Below are positions 43,104 to 51,733 of a stretch of 64,000 nucleotides of DNA, piece by piece. The notes below the pieces were generated by a model. It saw nothing but the letters and a program-made list of their open reading frames with translations, made no database searches and was not told where the DNA came from. The stretch spans positions 1,233,084 to 1,297,083 of the forward strand of contig NZ_UWPB01000001.1 in the NCBI RefSeq assembly GCF_900604945.1, read 5' to 3'. This stretch comes from Ruminococcus sp. Marseille-P6503 (lineage in GTDB: Bacteria; Bacillota; Clostridia; Oscillospirales; Ruminococcaceae). The first letter of the stretch is position 1. Every line of letters begins with the position of its first letter. The position numbers and the translations under genes were made by a program.

Positions 43104-43582
43104 TCTACGTTATTTATGTGCAGAGCGGCAGAGAGCATGACGTTGTTGCCGCTCTCAGAGATAAAAATATTAACGCTTGCGCGCCTACTCACGAACTGTC
43201 GGAACGGCACAAGGGCGTATGGCGTACAGTGCGACGCATTATCTTTCAGGGATATGTATTTATCCGCAGCGAGCGTATTACCGACGAGATATATTACGCT
43301 GTAAAAAACACTGCGGGCGTTGTAAGATTTCTCGGCAGACCTCCAGCGCCGCTTCCAAAAGCTGAGGAAGTCAGACTTCGGTGGATACTCGATACAGAAA
43401 ATCTTACCGTCAGCCGTGGTTACATAAACAGAAACAAGGTGACTATCACAGAAGGACTGCTCAAAGGCAGAGAACACTGCATCGTTAAATACAGCAGGCG
43501 GCGCAAACGCTGTACGCTGTATTGCGAGATAAACAGCAGACGTCATTACTTTGACGTTGCCGCCGAACTGGACAAGATCTGA
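43100..43582 (+). CDS. NusG/LoaP-like transcription antiterminator
   Basis: The 160-residue protein has an NGN domain (about 1-100: IYVIYVQSGREHDVVAALRD, INACAPTHELSERHKGVWRT, IFQGYVFIRSER, GVVRFLGRP) and a KOW domain (about 108-158: KVTITEGLLKGREHCIVKYS, RRRKRC). These are the marks of specialised NusG paralogs such as LoaP and RfaH, which bind RNA polymerase at particular leaders and make it resistant to terminators over long operons. It sits directly before the terminase gene, separated by a 241-base leader with a hairpin (43587-43616) and a terminator (43783-43808), exactly where such a factor would act. Its gene is coupled to DUF3486 by a 4-base overlap. Confidence 0.9.
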   Translation: MIYVIYVQSGREHDVVAALRDKNINACAPTHELSERHKGVWRTVRRIIFQGYVFIRSERITDEIYYAVKNTAGVVRFLGRPPAPLPKAEEVRLRWILDTENLTVSRGYINRNKVTITEGLLKGREHCIVKYSRRRKRCTLYCEINSRRHYFDVAAELDKI

Positions 43583-43586
43583 TCAA

Positions 43587-43616
43587 AAGCGCAAGGTTGA
43601 TTCGTCCCCTGCGCTT
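43587..43616 (+). promoter_or_regulatory. Leader hairpin, candidate recruitment site for the NusG-like factor
   Basis: AAGCGCA pairs with TGCGCTT and GG with CC after one A-C mismatch, around a nine-to-ten-base loop. No U-run follows. It lies just after the antiterminator stop. LoaP is known to need a stem-loop in the leader RNA of its target operons; assigning that role here is inference. Confidence 0.4.
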
Positions 43617-43782
43617 AAGCTCAGATTACATAATGCTGGATAACGGAGTTTTTGGAACAAAAATATCCGAATGGCGAAGCCTGCCCTTAGAATTATCGTT
43701 TTAAAGCCGTTTTACAGCGTTCTAGCGCATTTTAAAAATCAAGTCAGGATTATTTGACTATGGAACAATAAAACCGCTTACA

Positions 43783-43808
43783 GGGGCGCACAGCCCCGTA
43801 TTTTTTTT
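43783..43808 (+). terminator. Intrinsic terminator ahead of the late operon
   Basis: GGGGC pairs with GCCCC around GCACA/GCACA-like loop bases, followed by GTATTTTTTTT. The stem is short but all G-C and the U-run is strong. It lies 16 bases before the GTG of the small terminase gene, so it must be overcome for late expression unless a promoter lies in between. Confidence 0.7.
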
Positions 43809-43823
43809 ATTGGAGGTGTTAAT

Positions 43824-44291
43824 GTGAATGTAAAAAGAAAACAGGCTATCGAACTGCTTGGACAAGCAGTTGACAATATTGATAATATCAAAGTAAAAAC
43901 GGATATTAAAAGCCTCGGCGAGCTGTCGGAGGCTTTTATTAATACTTCCGATAAAGCGGATCGTAAAAAGCTTGCCGACGATTATAAAAAGCGGCACAGT
44001 GAGCTGCAAGCTTTTCTCGACAACAATCCCGAACTTGTTAATGCAGAAGTTGAGCGTGCGCTGCTTGCAGCGGCTCTGGGCGGAGAATACGCCGAAGAGG
44101 AGGTCAGAGTCGACGCCAGAGGACGGCGGACGGTCAAGCGCAAGGTCAGAAAGGTCGCTCCTAATCCTTCCGCTGCTCTGAGTTACTTACAAAACAAAGA
44201 CAAGGAAAACTGGTCTCCCAATCCGCAGGCTGATCCTGAACTGGAGGATACGACGGAAATCGAGGAGGATATCTATGGCAAGAAAAACTGA
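43824..44291 (+). CDS. Terminase small subunit
   Basis: The 155-residue protein has a helical N-terminal half and a phage small-terminase style C-terminal half (VERALLAAALGGEYAEEEVR, RGRRTVKRKVRKVAPNPSAA, LSYLQNKDKENW). It recognises phage DNA and directs the large subunit. It starts at GTG with TGGAGGTG upstream. It overlaps the large subunit gene by 17 bases. Together with DUF3486, the phage carries two candidates for the DNA-recognition role. Confidence 0.82.
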   Translation: MNVKRKQAIELLGQAVDNIDNIKVKTDIKSLGELSEAFINTSDKADRKKLADDYKKRHSELQAFLDNNPELVNAEVERALLAAALGGEYAEEEVRVDARGRRTVKRKVRKVAPNPSAALSYLQNKDKENWSPNPQADPELEDTTEIEEDIYGKKN

Positions 44292-45654
44292 AAAGCCTGA
44301 AAAGCGCAAAAAAACAATCTTGTACAATTTCGGCGATAAACATAAGGAATATATCCGGCGCAGCAGCGACTGTATGATCAATGTTGCTGAGGGAGCTGTC
44401 AGAGCCGGAAAGACGGTGGACAATGTACTTGCTTTTTGTCATGAAATCAAGACTACAAAGGATAAGATACACCTTGCTTCGGCTTCCACACTGGGCAATG
44501 CAAAGATTATTCTGGGAGACTGCAACGGATTTGGCATTGAGCATTTTTTCCGTGGTCAGTGCCGCTGGGGAAAGTACAAGGGTAACGAGGCTCTTATAAT
44601 CAAAGGCAGGGATACTGGCTTTAAAACCCGCATCGTTATTTTTTCGGGCGCGATGCTTGCCAGCAGTTATAAATCTATCAGAGGTAACTCTTACGGTATG
44701 TGGATCGGGACGGAGATCAACCTGCACCATAAATCATTTGTGCAGGAGGCTTTTAACCGATCTATCGCCGCAGACAAACGTAAGATCTGGTGGGATCTTA
44801 ACCCGGATAATCCGCGGAGCTGGATATATACCGAGTATATTGACAAGTACCAGAAGGACGCAGCTGAGCACAAGTTTCTCGGCGGATACAACTACGCACA
44901 TTTTACTATTGATGATAACATAAATATCTCAGATCAGCGTAAGGCTGAGGTAAAATCACAGTACGATCTAACATCTATATGGTATAAGCGAGATATTCTC
45001 GGGTTAAGGATAGCAGCTGAGGGTCTTATCTTCCAGAGCTTTGCCAACGATCCTGATAAATTTATTTTATCGGAAAACGATCTTGACAAAAGCAAGATCA
45101 CATCAATACAGATCGGTATTGACTTTGGCGGCAACAAATCAAAGACAACATTTGTGGCTACGGCTTTTGTAGACGGCTTTAAAAAGCTTATCGTTGTAGC
45201 AGATCACAAGATAGACGGCGGCAAGGGCGAGGTCAGCCCCGACACCATTTACGCCGCTTTTATAAAGTTTGTAAAGGCGTTATATATGCGTTTTAATCCG
45301 CTTTTGATAAAATTTGCATGGGCGGACAACGAAAACCAAGCAGTAATAAACGGTTTGAGAGTAGCCTGTGCCAGAGCAAGACTTCTTTTAAAGATAGTTG
45401 ACTGTTACAAAGCTCCGCGCAATGACAGAATATCTATACTGACATCTTTGATGGCTCAGGGCAGATTCGTTGTACTTGACAGCTGCAAGAATGTTATCGG
45501 CAGCTTGTCCGAGCAGATATGGGATCCTAAGATACAGGACAGAGACGAGCGTCTTGACGACGGTACTTGCGATATAGATACCGCCGACGCTCTAGAGTAC
45601 AGCTTCAGCAAATTTATCAAACCGTTAACACTTGCAGGAGGTGAAAACATTTGA
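44275..45654 (+). CDS. Terminase large subunit (PBSX type)
   Basis: The 459-residue protein has an ATPase domain with a Walker A-like GAVRAGKT (about 39-46), ASTLGNAKIILGD, a Walker B/C-motif region (GMWIGTEINLHHKSFVQEAF, KIWWDLNPDNPRSW) and a C-terminal RNase-H-like nuclease domain beginning IGIDFGGNKSKTTFV, with further acidic residues (FAWADNENQAVI, CDIDTADALEY). It powers headful DNA packaging. Coupled to the portal gene by a 4-base overlap. Confidence 0.93.
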   Translation: MARKTEKPEKRKKTILYNFGDKHKEYIRRSSDCMINVAEGAVRAGKTVDNVLAFCHEIKTTKDKIHLASASTLGNAKIILGDCNGFGIEHFFRGQCRWGKYKGNEALIIKGRDTGFKTRIVIFSGAMLASSYKSIRGNSYGMWIGTEINLHHKSFVQEAFNRSIAADKRKIWWDLNPDNPRSWIYTEYIDKYQKDAAEHKFLGGYNYAHFTIDDNINISDQRKAEVKSQYDLTSIWYKRDILGLRIAAEGLIFQSFANDPDKFILSENDLDKSKITSIQIGIDFGGNKSKTTFVATAFVDGFKKLIVVADHKIDGGKGEVSPDTIYAAFIKFVKALYMRFNPLLIKFAWADNENQAVINGLRVACARARLLLKIVDCYKAPRNDRISILTSLMAQGRFVVLDSCKNVIGSLSEQIWDPKIQDRDERLDDGTCDIDTADALEYSFSKFIKPLTLAGGENI

Positions 45655-47117
45655 ACAGTGAGATCATAAACTGGCTTAATAATAACTTCGGTTATAATAT
45701 TTCGACCGACTATTACAATAAAATTTCAGAATGGACAGACTGGTGGAAAGGCTTTCACGAGCCGTTTCACAGGATCACTTTCGAGAACGGAGAAAAGCGC
45801 AGAAGCCGCAATATGTACACTATGAAAATGGCAAAAAAGGTGTGCGAAGACTGGGCGGCTATACTTATCAACGATAAAACCTGCGTCAGGGTGGATGACG
45901 AATATTCGCAGAGATTCCTGACCGGAGATACTGAAAACGGTGGTGTATTTGGCAGCAACAACTTCTGGGATCAGGCAAACGATCTTATGGAGAAGATGAT
46001 GTACTCAGGCACCTGTGCCGTTATAATAAGGCTGAAGAAAGCTCTTGTAAGTACAGACGGCAAGCTGATGAAGTCTGCTGACTCAAGGATTGATTTAAAT
46101 TATCTCAAAGCGGATAAAATAATCCCCTTGACAGTTGATAACGGTGACATAACCGAAGCTGCTTTTTGTTCCGATATATGTATAAAAGGCAACAACAGAA
46201 TATATCTTGAGATACACAAGCTCGAACAGGGTGAATATGTAATAGAAAACCACATTTTCAAGACGGACACAAAACAGAAAACACTGCTGGCTGAAGAAGA
46301 TCTTCCGCATGGCGTGCCTCGTATACTAAGAACCGGTTCTGATAAGCCTTGGTTCGCAATATGCCGACCTTCAATCGTAAATCCGATTGAAGGAAATCAC
46401 GGTCTGGGCTGCGCAGTATTTGCTAATGCAATCGACAACCTCAAAGGCGTTGATCTGGCTTACAATAACTTTAACTCAGACTTTTGGCTTGGACAGAAAA
46501 AGGTGTTTTTAAACAAAAATATGCTTGCGGATATGGCTGGTGATAAAAAGATCGCTCCTGACGAGGTAAATCAGCAGCTGTTTTACTATATCGGCGAAAC
46601 AATGGACGACGGTACGGGCAAGAGCATGGTGCAGGAGCATAATCCTGATCTGCGAGTTGCAGACAATACGGCGGGTATACAAGCACAGCTTGATTATCTC
46701 AGCTTTAAGGTGGGATTTGGTACTAAGCATTATCAGTTTAACAGCGGCAGCATTGTAACTGCTACCCAGTACACGGGTGACAAGCAGGACTTGATACAAA
46801 ACGCACACAAGCATTTTATCAAGGTCGAAAGCTTTTTGCACAGTCTTGTTAAAACGCTGCTCTGGATAGGTCACAGTTTTATTGACGGTCAAGTAAAGGA
46901 TAACGCACATATCTCTATAGTCTTTGACCAAAGCCCGCTGGTGGACGAAAACGCCGAACGACAGCGTGACAAGGACGATGTTACGGCGGGTCTGATGCAA
47001 AAGTGGGAGTACCGTGTCAAATGGTATGGCGAATCGGAGGAGGAAGCAAAGAAACGTCTTGCAGACGGAGAACCCACCGACGACGAGCTTATGGGATTTG
47101 AGGACGGTGAGGAGTAA
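45651..47117 (+). CDS. Portal protein (SPP1 gp6-like)
   Basis: The 488-residue protein fits the SPP1-type portal family: an N-terminal WWKGFHEPFHRITFENG, RSRNMYTMKMAKKVCEDWAA, a central stem/wing region with GLGCAVFANAIDNLKGVDLA, and C-terminal TATQYTGDKQDLIQNAHKHF. Portals form a dodecameric ring at one capsid vertex. It lies in the usual order terminase, portal, MuF. Confidence 0.9.
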   Translation: MNSEIINWLNNNFGYNISTDYYNKISEWTDWWKGFHEPFHRITFENGEKRRSRNMYTMKMAKKVCEDWAAILINDKTCVRVDDEYSQRFLTGDTENGGVFGSNNFWDQANDLMEKMMYSGTCAVIIRLKKALVSTDGKLMKSADSRIDLNYLKADKIIPLTVDNGDITEAAFCSDICIKGNNRIYLEIHKLEQGEYVIENHIFKTDTKQKTLLAEEDLPHGVPRILRTGSDKPWFAICRPSIVNPIEGNHGLGCAVFANAIDNLKGVDLAYNNFNSDFWLGQKKVFLNKNMLADMAGDKKIAPDEVNQQLFYYIGETMDDGTGKSMVQEHNPDLRVADNTAGIQAQLDYLSFKVGFGTKHYQFNSGSIVTATQYTGDKQDLIQNAHKHFIKVESFLHSLVKTLLWIGHSFIDGQVKDNAHISIVFDQSPLVDENAERQRDKDDVTAGLMQKWEYRVKWYGESEEEAKKRLADGEPTDDELMGFEDGEE

Positions 47118-48802
47118 TGCTTACCCCTCAGACTTTGCAAAAGCTGCCCGATGATCTGGTCGACCTTGTAAGCGAGGTACAGACGGAGATAATCAAGTCT
47201 ATTGCAAAAAAACTTGTTAAGGCTGATTATCTTACTCCCTCGGCGGAATGGCAGTTATACAAAGCAAGTCAACTGCGGATGTCCACAAAAGAGATCACGG
47301 CTATGCTTATGAAATTTACAGGCAAGTCCAAGCGGCAGATATCCAAGCTGTACACTGATGCTTGCAAGGAGGCTATTAACAACGATGCAAAGATCTACAG
47401 AGCCTACGGCAGGGACTGCTCCGCTGCTCTAAGGTCTGTAGCATTATCTAACACGCTTAAAGCTGGCATAAAAAATGCCAACGGTATGACTAAAAATCTG
47501 TGCAGATCCATGGTTGAGTCATCGCAGGCGACTGTTACTCATCTTATGGACAAGGCATGGTTAAAGATACAGAGCGGTGCGTTTACATATCAGGACGCAA
47601 TTTATGACGCGGTCGCAGAGCTGGCGGAGCATGGTATCACAGCGGTAACTTATCCGTCGGGCAAGACCGACTGGGCGGATGTTGCAATGCGGCGGGCAGT
47701 AATGACAGGCATAAGTCAGACTGCCGGACAAATGCAGCTTGATCTTGCGGCTGAAATGGACTGCGATCTGGTTGAGGTCACAGCGCACATGGGTGCGCGT
47801 CCCTCTCATGCGGCGTGGCAGGGAAAGGTTTACAGTATTTCAGGCAAGTCAAAAAAGTATCCTAAGCTGTCTGAGGCTACCGGCTACGGTACAGGGGCTG
47901 GACTCAAAGGTTGGAATTGCAGACACGACTTTTACCCGTTTTTTGAGGGTATTTCTGAGCGTGCCAATCTGCCGGTCGATATTGCAGAAAACAATGAGCA
48001 GTATGAGCTGTCACAGAAGCAGCGGGCAATGGAACGCTCGATCAGGAAATCAAAGCGCAGCCTTGCGGCTCTCGACGGAGCTCTGCAGGAGTGCAGTGAC
48101 GATGAGCTCAGGCGCAGGCTGCAGAATAAATTTGAGCGCAACTCGGAAACTCTGAAACTTAAAGAAAAGCGGCTGAATGAGTTTTGTAATGCAAACGGAC
48201 TATACAAGCAAAACGACCGCGTCAGGGTGGTTGGCTTTGGCAGGAGCTTGTCGCAAAAGGCTGTACACAGCAGCAATCGCAGCTTTGTTAATCGGCTTAA
48301 AAGCTACGGCATAGAAAATCCGCCGAAAAGTATTGACAAATTCAGAGAAATGGAGTATACTAATCCTCCTGAATACAAACTGATGTCGGCATATATACAA
48401 TCAGTTAAAAGCGGATATATGTCACCACAGGTAAAATACAGCTTGTATAAGGATACATATAACTTGATTCAAAGTGAAATTGTCGGAACTAAAACTGTAA
48501 ACGGGATAGAAATAAAAGGTCAGTCAAAGCATTTCCTTGAACGTTTTTTTGGTACGATGGCAAATCCAAGCGATAAATATCACAAACCAAGAAGCGGCGT
48601 ATCTTTTGAGGATGTGAAAGAAGTCCTGACCAATGGGAATTATCTTTCACCAAAATATAATAAAAGTAAATCAAACGAGCAATTATATAATGCAGACGGT
48701 ACAAAAATGCGATCTCAAAAGTTTTATACTGACAAATGTGATGTTACTGTCAATCCGGACACAGGACTCTTAATCCAATGCAACCCGGCTGGAGGAGGAT
48801 AA
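47117..48802 (+). CDS. MuF-type minor capsid protein with a C-terminal toxin-like domain
   Basis: The 561-residue protein has a phage minor capsid 2 (MuF/SPP1 gp7-like) part (about 1-290) with VEVTAHMGARPSHAAWQGKV and GLKGWNCRHDFYPFF. A coiled-coil linker (about 295-370) follows, then an extra C-terminal domain (about 440-561: IEIKGQSKHFLERFFG, VSFEDVKEVLTNGNYLSP, KFYTDKCDVTVNPDTGLLIQ). C-terminal toxin domains on MuF proteins are known in temperate phages of Firmicutes. The KHFLERFFG/nuclease-like pattern suggests an RNase, but the activity is inference. A small acidic gene follows after one base. Confidence 0.85.
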   Translation: MLTPQTLQKLPDDLVDLVSEVQTEIIKSIAKKLVKADYLTPSAEWQLYKASQLRMSTKEITAMLMKFTGKSKRQISKLYTDACKEAINNDAKIYRAYGRDCSAALRSVALSNTLKAGIKNANGMTKNLCRSMVESSQATVTHLMDKAWLKIQSGAFTYQDAIYDAVAELAEHGITAVTYPSGKTDWADVAMRRAVMTGISQTAGQMQLDLAAEMDCDLVEVTAHMGARPSHAAWQGKVYSISGKSKKYPKLSEATGYGTGAGLKGWNCRHDFYPFFEGISERANLPVDIAENNEQYELSQKQRAMERSIRKSKRSLAALDGALQECSDDELRRRLQNKFERNSETLKLKEKRLNEFCNANGLYKQNDRVRVVGFGRSLSQKAVHSSNRSFVNRLKSYGIENPPKSIDKFREMEYTNPPEYKLMSAYIQSVKSGYMSPQVKYSLYKDTYNLIQSEIVGTKTVNGIEIKGQSKHFLERFFGTMANPSDKYHKPRSGVSFEDVKEVLTNGNYLSPKYNKSKSNEQLYNADGTKMRSQKFYTDKCDVTVNPDTGLLIQCNPAGGG

Positions 48803-48803
48803 A

Positions 48804-49055
48804 ATGGAATTTAGGCTTAAAGAAGAGGAGTACGAATTGTTTAAAGAATATGTTGATATTTCTGATATGCAGTATATTATTCTGAATGATAATGATCATA
48901 CTATTTTCATAAACAATGAGGAGCTGCGCTTGTTTCAGTTATTAATAAGTACAGCGTTAGATATCTATGGTTTTGACGTAGATGGAGAAATCACAGACTT
49001 TGGCGAACAACTTGAAGCGTTATACGATTCAATTTACAATCAAATGCAAAATTAA
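48804..49055 (+). CDS. Candidate immunity protein for the MuF toxin domain
   Basis: The 83-residue, very acidic protein (MEFRLKEEEYELFKEYVDIS ... LYDSIYNQMQN) starts one base after the MuF stop, with GGAGGAG overlapping the end of that gene. It interrupts the normal order of structural genes. Size, acidity and position fit an immunity factor for the basic C-terminal domain of the MuF protein. The family was not recognised. Confidence 0.65.
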   Translation: MEFRLKEEEYELFKEYVDISDMQYIILNDNDHTIFINNEELRLFQLLISTALDIYGFDVDGEITDFGEQLEALYDSIYNQMQN

Positions 49056-49102
49056 AGCTCCCGGTGCGGGGGCTTTTAATTTTGCAAAAAGGAGGTATTT
49101 TT

Positions 49103-49498
49103 ATGACAAAGGAAGACTGGCTGGAAGTGGAGCAGAAACTGTGCTTTCCTGGCGACAAGGCTGAGCTTAAAATAGACGGATATAACATTACATTGATGGT
49201 TATGCCTGAAAAAAATTTGAAATGTGTGATCTTGGTATATGTTGACGGAAAAGTTGATTTATCTGCAGCAGAAAAAGATACTGATATACGCAGACGGTTT
49301 TATCAACAGCACAAACGCTCATTGCTTACTGCAGCTGAACGCAAAAAACTGAAAAAAGAACGAAAATCGTTTCAAAAAAAGATCGAGGAACAAGCAACAT
49401 ATTACTGTTATTATCCGTTCTGGTCATCGTTCAGGTCGATGAAATCGCATTTTGTAAAAAACAGCTTGTCAATAGAGCTTGTTAAGTTAGGAGGTTAA
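49103..49498 (+). CDS. Conserved phage hypothetical protein next to the head genes
   Basis: The 131-residue protein (MTKEDWLEVEQKLCFPGDKA, ELKIDGYNITL, VDGKV, RRRFYQQHKRSLLTAAERKK, YYPFWSSFRSMKSHFVKN) belongs to a group often found between MuF and scaffold genes in Firmicute siphophages. The role is unknown. AAAGGAGG precedes ATG 49103; the frame open to 49064 is not used. Confidence 0.7.
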   Translation: MTKEDWLEVEQKLCFPGDKAELKIDGYNITLMVMPEKNLKCVILVYVDGKVDLSAAEKDTDIRRRFYQQHKRSLLTAAERKKLKKERKSFQKKIEEQATYYCYYPFWSSFRSMKSHFVKNSLSIELVKLGG

Positions 49499-49499
49499 C

Positions 49500-49661
49500 A
49501 TGGCATCAACAATTATATTGCTCTATGCTCTTGATACCGGGCAGATCCCAAAAGGCTGTTATATAGCGGCATGGACGCTTTTAGCACTTAAATTTGCTCT
49601 TGGTATATTTGAGCTAAAATGCAAAAAAGACATAAAGAAGTACAAGGACACAATTAATTAA
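49500..49661 (+). CDS. Small membrane protein (53 aa)
   Basis: A short ORF begins MASTIILLYALDTGQIPKGC, contains one hydrophobic helix (YIAAWTLLALKFALGIF) and ends with a Lys-rich tail (KCKKDIKKYKDTIN). TTAGGAGG lies 5 bases before the ATG, and the ORF follows the previous gene by one base, so it is probably translated. The function is unknown. Confidence 0.6.
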   Translation: MASTIILLYALDTGQIPKGCYIAAWTLLALKFALGIFELKCKKDIKKYKDTIN

Positions 49662-49680
49662 ACACTAATTTTACAGTAAT

Positions 49681-49710
49681 AAAACGCCATTTAAACGGCG
49701 TTTTTATTAT
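49681..49710 (+). terminator. Intrinsic terminator inside the late operon
   Basis: AAAACGCC pairs with GGCGTTTT, followed by TATTATAC. It separates the terminase-MuF block from scaffold and capsid genes on the same strand, with no obvious promoter in the 30 bases before the scaffold ribosome binding site. Confidence 0.8.
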
Positions 49711-49738
49711 ACTCAAAATTTTTCAGGAGGTAGAAATC

Positions 49739-50281
49739 ATGACAAAAGACGAACTTATAAAGCTCGGTCTTACAGACGGGCTGGCAGACAAGGTGCTTGA
49801 ACAGCACACAGCGGAGCTGACCGCCCAACAGCAGAAGTACACAGACCTTAACGCAGAGTTAGAAACGGCAAAAGGCACAATCACAGAGCTTACCGATAAG
49901 GTCAAGGCATTTGACGGTGAGGACGTCGAGGGACTTAAGAAAGCAGCGTCCGACTGGGAGAATAAGTACAACGCAGATATCGCCGCGCTGAAGCTTGACA
50001 AGGCTCTGGAGTTGTCTCTCATAGGAGCAAAGGCAAGAGACGTTGGCATCGTCAAGTCTCAGATCGACTCATCGCTCCTTAAGCTTGACGGCGACGGCAA
50101 GCTTACAGGTCTTACAGAGCAGCTTGATAAGCTTAAGGCAGACAAGGCATTTTTGTTTGATACCGATCAGTCAGCCGATACCGGAGCAAGGATCGACACT
50201 GGGCTTGATCATGGATCTGCAACTGAAACGATATCAGACGCACAGGCAAGAGCCGTTATGGGTCTGCCTGCGACTAAGTAA
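49739..50281 (+). CDS. Phage scaffolding protein (GP20-like)
   Basis: The 180-residue, Lys/Glu/Ala-rich protein is mostly one long coiled coil (AELTAQQQKYTDLNAELETA ... KVKAF) with a helical C terminus (KALELSLIGAKARDVGIVKS) as in the GP20 minor structural/scaffold family. It sits directly before the major capsid gene. TCAGGAGG precedes the ATG. Confidence 0.87.
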   Translation: MTKDELIKLGLTDGLADKVLEQHTAELTAQQQKYTDLNAELETAKGTITELTDKVKAFDGEDVEGLKKAASDWENKYNADIAALKLDKALELSLIGAKARDVGIVKSQIDSSLLKLDGDGKLTGLTEQLDKLKADKAFLFDTDQSADTGARIDTGLDHGSATETISDAQARAVMGLPATK

Positions 50282-50301
50282 TTTTACGGAGGTAAAACAC
50301 T

Positions 50302-51177
50302 ATGGCAAACGCAATTGCAAAATTCAAAACCTATATCGCACTGCTTGACGAAGTGTATAAGCAGGTTTCACTCACAGCTGACCTTGACAGCGATCAGAGC
50401 CTTGTCAAGGCAGGCGCAAACGCTAATGAGATAATTATACCTAAGATGTCAATGGACGGTCTTGCAGACTACTCACGCAACAGCGGATATGTTAAAGGTG
50501 ACGTAACGCTTACAAATGAAACAGTCACATTCAATTATGACAGAGGTCGTAAGTTCAGTGTTGACAATATGGACAATGAAGAAACCGCAGGACTTGCGTT
50601 CGGCAGACTTTCAAGCGAGTTTATCCGCACCAAATCAGTACCTGAGCAGGACGCATTCAGATTTGCAACATATGCAGGTACAACAGGCATTTCAAAGATA
50701 GAGGCAGGAGCAACGCTCGCTTCCGGCAATGATGTGCTTGCCGCTCTTGTAGCAGCACAGAATAAAATGGACGAGGACGAAGTATCTCAGGAAAACCGCT
50801 ACCTTTTCATTACACCTACTTTGTATAACCTTGCTATCAATGTTGATACCACTAAGTCCAAGGCTGTGCTTGATGGCTTTGCAAAGATCGTCAAAGTACC
50901 GCAGAGCAGATTTTACACCGCTATCGACCTTAAGGACGGCACGACCGAAGGAGAAGAGGCAGGCGGTTATGCTAAAGCGACAACTGGCAAGGACATCAAC
51001 TTTATGATTGTTCAGAAATCTGCAGTTATTCAGTATCCTAAACACACCGTCAATAAGGTTATCTCACCTGAAGAGAACCAGAACGATGATAGTTGGCTGT
51101 TTTTCTTCCGCGCATATGGGCTTGCGGACGTTTACGAAAACAAAGCAGCAGGAATTTATCTGCACCACAAGGCATAG
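50302..51177 (+). CDS. Major capsid protein
   Basis: The 291-residue protein has an HK97-like pattern: an N-terminal arm (LLDEVYKQVSLTADLDSD), VTFNYDRGRKFSVDNMDNEE, a domain with FAKIVKVPQSRFYTAIDLKD and a C-terminal IVQKSAVIQYPKHTVNKVIS with a final WLFFFRAYGLADVYENKAAG. Length, place after the scaffold and high expression signals (ACGGAGG) support the call. Capsid shells of this kind hold 415 or more copies. Confidence 0.9.
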   Translation: MANAIAKFKTYIALLDEVYKQVSLTADLDSDQSLVKAGANANEIIIPKMSMDGLADYSRNSGYVKGDVTLTNETVTFNYDRGRKFSVDNMDNEETAGLAFGRLSSEFIRTKSVPEQDAFRFATYAGTTGISKIEAGATLASGNDVLAALVAAQNKMDEDEVSQENRYLFITPTLYNLAINVDTTKSKAVLDGFAKIVKVPQSRFYTAIDLKDGTTEGEEAGGYAKATTGKDINFMIVQKSAVIQYPKHTVNKVISPEENQNDDSWLFFFRAYGLADVYENKAAGIYLHHKA

Positions 51178-51196
51178 GGCATAGGAGGTGTTAGTT

Positions 51197-51409
51197 ATGG
51201 CAAAAACAGTAGGACTTACTTTCCCGGTCGAGCATCTCGCCGACGAAAACGGCGATATCAGCTTTGATAAAATGACCGTTACACAGCTCAGGAAATATGC
51301 CAAGGACAACGGCATTGACATTGGCTCGGCGGCGAAAAAGAATGCGATCATTCAGGCGATCGTCGCTTCGGGAGATGATATGGACAACGAAGACGAAACG
51401 GAGGTGTAG
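51197..51409 (+). CDS. Small head protein with HeH/SAP-like motif
   Basis: The 70-residue protein has a C-terminal helix-extended-helix element (MTVTQLRKYAKDNGIDIGSA, AKKNAIIQAIVAS), often present in short proteins between capsid and head-tail connector genes. It may bind DNA or decorate the head. TAGGAGGTG precedes ATG 51197. Confidence 0.65.
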   Translation: MAKTVGLTFPVEHLADENGDISFDKMTVTQLRKYAKDNGIDIGSAAKKNAIIQAIVASGDDMDNEDETEV

Positions 51410-51412
51410 GCT

Positions 51413-51733
51413 ATGGCTTATGCCGACTACACGTTTTACACTACCGAATTTTACGGTAATAAGATCCACAAAGCAGAGTACCCTTACTTTGCGGAGCGGG
51501 CGTCGGAATATCTTGACAGCCTGAGCTTTGCCGAGACAGACGAGATCAGTCTTTCCAAAGCCTGCTGTGCTTGTGCGGAGATTATGTACTCCGCACAGCC
51601 GGAAAAGCAGGTAATCTCAGAAAAAGTCGGAGATTATTCGGTAAGTTATGCTCAGACTCAGACTTCTGTCGCCGATGAGCTGCTCAAGACCGCCTCCAGA
51701 TACCTTAATCTCAATTCTGTGGGGTGGATATAA
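51413..51733 (+). CDS. Head-tail connector protein (gp6-like)
   Basis: The 106-residue helical protein (FAERASEYLDSLSFAETDEI, SLSKACCACAEIMYSAQPEK, VGDYSVSYAQ, ELLKTASRYLNLNSVGW) has the pattern of HK97 gp6/SPP1 gp15 adaptors, which form the ring under the portal. It is four bases after the previous gene and overlaps the next by one (TAATG). Confidence 0.8.
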   Translation: MAYADYTFYTTEFYGNKIHKAEYPYFAERASEYLDSLSFAETDEISLSKACCACAEIMYSAQPEKQVISEKVGDYSVSYAQTQTSVADELLKTASRYLNLNSVGWI

